DNA of 64,000 bases from assembly GCA_902373525.1 (NCBI GenBank), contig CABKMN010000007.1, positions 25,056 through 89,055 on the forward strand, given 5' to 3'. The position numbers were made by a program, and so were the translations under genes. Origin of the DNA: an uncultured Bilophila sp. Its GTDB lineage: Bacteria; Desulfobacterota; Desulfovibrionia; Desulfovibrionales; Desulfovibrionaceae. Under the pieces are notes generated by a model. The model did no database searches. It was not told the DNA's origin and was given only the letters and a program-made list of their open reading frames with translations. Positions 61,645 to 64,000 of the stretch are shown piece after piece (position 1 is the stretch's first letter; every line of letters begins with the position of its first letter).

Positions 61645-62260
61645 ACTGACCGCCCCCAGGCTGTGCACGGAATTTGATCGGGATGTGGGCAACCGCATTA
61701 CGGAACGCCTGAACCGGGAGTATGGCGACAAAAAGCTGTGCGGCTGCATCCATCCCCACCGTGCGCCGGGTTTTGAAAACCGCAAGCCGAAACATCGGCG
61801 GGAAGACGGGGACTATCCCCAGGTGAAGCTGTTAGTTGCGGAGCGCCGGGAATGCGGCGCTGGCTCTGGCCAGAAGGATTGACTATGAGTACGCGGAGGA
61901 GGCCGAGAAACGAAAGACCGAGCGGATGTTCCCGATGCCGGACTTTCGGCCCGGCGACCCGGCCTCGGCCTATTATGCCCATATGGAGAACATTCGCAGG
62001 CATCTGACCATTGAAGACTACTCCCGTGTGGACGCAATGATCGCCCTGCGGCTGCGCTCCAGCGGTCACAGTCGGAAAAGCGTGGAAGAAACCATCCGCG
62101 CCTGTGCCCCGACCATTCGAGGGAGAAGGGCCGCAACTGGCAGCGTTATGCCGAGTGTACAACGGATTACGCCTTTGGCCCGGCCGGTGACAGGGATTTG
62201 GAAAGAAATGAGCGGGATCGGGTGCGGTGGAAGAAAATTGAGGGTGGAGTATATAAGTAG
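61645..62260 (+). pseudogene. Remnant of a plasmid-type primase/relaxase gene
   Basis: Three frames in turn read NRITERLNREYGDKKLCGCI, then HRAPGFENRKPKHRREDGDY; ALARRIDYEYAEEAEKRKTE and HLTIEDYSRVDAMIALRLRS; and NWQRYAECTTDYAFGPAGDR. The GFENRKPKHRREDG block is typical of RepB-like primase domains of plasmid and relaxase proteins. Frameshifts near 61860 and 62110 break it. Confidence 0.55.
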
Positions 62261-62358
62261 AACTGGCTTGTGGTTAGAGTCGCTTCTGTGTAGGAGGCAA
62301 TCTTTTCTTGACAAGAATAACAAATTTGTCATAATGGTAAATGGTAAAGGAAATTTCG

Positions 62359-62690
62359 ATGTTTGAAGTAGATTTTATGAAGACAGACATGGTTCACAGC
62401 CGATAAAAGAAGTTCTGATTGAACTTCGAGACAAGGCACGGACGAGCAAAGACGCCCGTATTCAGTATCAAAAAATACTGACACATATACGATCCTTAGA
62501 AAGCTATGGGACGCGAATTGGAGAACCACAGGTAAAATATCTAAATGGTAATCTCTGGAAAATTCGCCCGTTATCGCATAGAATTTTTTTTATTAGAGTG
62601 ATAATAAGTTTGTTTTACTGCATCATTTTATAAAAAAGACACAAAAGACGCCGGTTAAAAAAATAGAGCAGGTCACCAGAAATTGAAAGA
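62359..62690 (+). pseudogene. HigB-like toxin, frameshifted
   Basis: MFEVDF is followed, in another frame, by YEDRHGSQPIKEVLIELRDK, ARTSKDARIQYQKILTHIRS and YLNGNLWKIRPLSHRIFF, and then in a further frame FVLLHHFIKKTQKTP. This is the phage-derived Gp49-like/HigB fold. A missing T in the run after GAT and a second shift near 62600 break the gene. An intact antitoxin follows. Confidence 0.65.
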
Positions 62691-62713
62691 CTTTCTTGAG
62701 AGGGATAAGTAAT

Positions 62714-62998
62714 ATGTCAAGCACAAACTTTCATAACTTCTATAATGACGATAATAACATATCGCCTACTGAGTGCGCAAAAATTGAATTTGAAGTTGAG
62801 TTGATTGGTAAATTGATTGAAGCGCGTAAGGCAAAAGGTTTAACCCAGGGACAACTAGCGGAAGCGGCTGGTCTTAAACAATCTGCTGTCGCACGACTGG
62901 AACGAATGAAAGTTACACCACAAATAGACACTCTTTTTAAAGTACTCACCCCGATGGAGTACAAACTCACGATTGTTCCACGGGATGAAATGGCTTGA
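62714..62998 (+). CDS. HigA-like antitoxin (XRE family)
   Basis: 94 residues from ATG 62714. The helix-turn-helix is LIEARKAKGLTQGQLAEAAG, then LKQSAVARLERMKVTPQIDT, with a short C-terminal strand (YKLTIVPRDE). It is paired with the broken toxin upstream, so it now has no toxin to neutralise but may still regulate. Intact. Confidence 0.82.
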   Translation: MSSTNFHNFYNDDNNISPTECAKIEFEVELIGKLIEARKAKGLTQGQLAEAAGLKQSAVARLERMKVTPQIDTLFKVLTPMEYKLTIVPRDEMA

Positions 62999-62999
62999 T

Positions 63000-63640
63000 T
63001 ACCCAATTCAGCATATTTTTCCAAATAAGGGCCTCACAAGAGGCCCCTTACCGTATCTTTATTTATTACCGATTATTCTGATGTTAAAGTCGCTATCATC
63101 TTAAATGCTCTAGAATAAAAGAAGAAAATCCAGAATTTTAAGACTTGCGGGAGGTTGACCCATATTGGAAGAACGTTCCGCTCAGTGGAAAGATGAAGAT
63201 TCCTATATTACGAATTGATCTGATTCAAACGCTCTGCGGAAACTGACGCTTTCTGCATACCATGCGGAGTCGTTGTCGGCATTTATTGAACAGATCAAAA
63301 AAGACGACGCCAAATGATCTAATTGTATATTCAGAAAAATATAATGCCGCTTGTACTCATAGTACGGGCGGCATTTCCCTTATTCATTGTGATTCTGATT
63401 AAGTATTTCAACATGTTCAATGTCCAAAGCTTGTATTGAAGAGTGCAAATAGAGAAAATGTTTATGTTAATATTTATATAACGATTTTATATTTTGTAAA
63501 ATAGTATTTGCGCTATGTCTATTTAGCAAAATAGGCAAAAAATAGAGCGAATTGAGTCTAGATTTTTTATCTCATATTGAAATCAAAATGTTATTTGATT
63601 GCGGAGTAAAAAACTTGTTTTTTGTACTAGGCAGGGGGAC
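63000..63640. other. Stretch without an intact gene
   Basis: A short reading tract (YHAESLSAFIEQIKKDDAK) ends near 63317, with no start. A hairpin lies at 63343-63375 (AATGCCGC pairs with GCGGCATT). AT-rich to 63640. Nothing else was recognised. Confidence 0.35.
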
Positions 63641-63644
63641 TGTC

Positions 63645-63731
63645 ATGAAAAACAACGAAATGACAAGAAGAGAGATGCTGAAGGGGGCAGCGGCAGTGGC
63701 TGCGGCTGCTGCGGTAGTGCCACCTTCCTAG
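63645..63731 (+). pseudogene. Tat signal peptide of a gene cut off by an IS element
   Basis: From ATG 63645 the frame reads MKNNEMTRREMLKGAAAVAA and a hydrophobic tail, then a TAG created at the junction. TRREMLKG is a twin-arginine export motif. The mature protein would be an exported, usually cofactor-containing, enzyme. The IS5-family element begins directly at the junction (CTAG). Confidence 0.65.
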
Positions 63732-64000
63732 GTTCAGGACTCATTAATTAAGATAAAAGATAACGGCACAGGCGAGACATATTGCTGAAAAGAAAGTGTG
63801 TGCGCACCGATCGTAACGCATGGCAATCCTACGCCAGTCCTTGAGGCGACCGAATATAATCTCAATTTTGTGTCTCTGCCTGTAAAGGCCTTTATCATAG
63901 CATACGGGCTGCTTCCGGTTCTTTTTTGACGGAATACATGGCGTTATGCCTTTGTCCAACAAGGCGTTACGAAACCATACTGCGTCGTAACCGCGATCCG
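63732..64000 (-). mobile_element. IS5-family (IS427-type) insertion sequence, end inside window
   Basis: It begins at the CTAG junction with the Tat signal peptide. The minus-strand transposase end (63744-64000) reads WFRNALLDKGITPCIPSKKN, then RQRHKIEIIFGRLKDWRRIA and CAHTFFSAICL, which is the DDE-type C-terminus of IS427-group enzymes. It continues past the window. A decayed relative is at 58972-59623. Confidence 0.8.

Overview
The window reads as a chromosomal segment of a GC-rich, anaerobic, Gram-negative bacterium, most likely a Desulfovibrionaceae member (Desulfovibrio/Bilophila type). This is an inference from gene content: a lipoprotein and BamD-like outer-membrane gene, sigma-54 activators, a glycyl radical enzyme (GRE) with its activase, a selenocysteine tRNA, NitT/TauT-type and tripartite tricarboxylate transporters, and decayed Mu-like phage genes. 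No rRNA is present, and the species cannot be fixed from the sequence alone.

Layout. (1) 1-12.8 kb is compact core genome: a lipoprotein, fbp, tsaD, trxA-trxB-bamD, an ACT-domain protein and tatA on the other strand, a HAD phosphatase pair, yggT, a DUF465 protein, and the branched-chain amino acid genes ilvB-ilvN-ilvC. (2) 12.9-19.1 kb is a graveyard of Mu-like phage genes (DUF3164, MuA-type transposase, primase zinc finger, Rha, tail genes). It is bounded by two inverted IS200/IS605-type left ends that share the same stop codon. (3) 19.5-21.5 kb is ordinary: a charged secreted protein, a rhodanese-like/YceI-like fusion and two tRNA-Gly genes. (4) 21.5-27.7 kb is more phage debris plus a very AT-rich, broken DUF6035-like gene. 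(5) 28-40 kb holds a seven-gene NitT/TauT-type ABC importer operon with every component class doubled, then a large hybrid histidine kinase and its sigma-54 response regulator. (6) 40-44.6 kb holds ybaK, a Fis-type regulator, the selenocysteine tRNA with an integrase remnant next to it, and phage regulators. (7) 45-53.2 kb is the most interesting region: a GRE operon with its activase, a HesB/IscA-like selenoprotein (in-frame TGA followed by a SECIS-like hairpin), an MFS transporter, a ferredoxin-nitroreductase and a C_GCAxxG_C_C protein. A sigma-54 activator is encoded divergently. (8) 53.4-58.7 kb is a LysR regulator with a TctABC-type transporter and a tartrate/D-malate dehydrogenase-like enzyme. 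(9) 59-64 kb is accessory: IS5-family remnants, an HxlR regulator with a clean palindrome, conjugation and plasmid remnants, a broken HigBA-like pair, and a Tat signal peptide cut off by an IS.

How it fits together. The GRE operon has the parts of an anaerobic radical catabolic pathway: importer, radical enzyme, activase and redox proteins. It sits behind a -24/-12-like promoter and a triple repeat that could bind the divergent activator. The tRNA-Sec needed to read its TGA codon lies about 5 kb away. The GRE has Ala where many GRE dehydratases and lyases have Glu two residues after the active cysteine, so its chemistry cannot be assigned by analogy.
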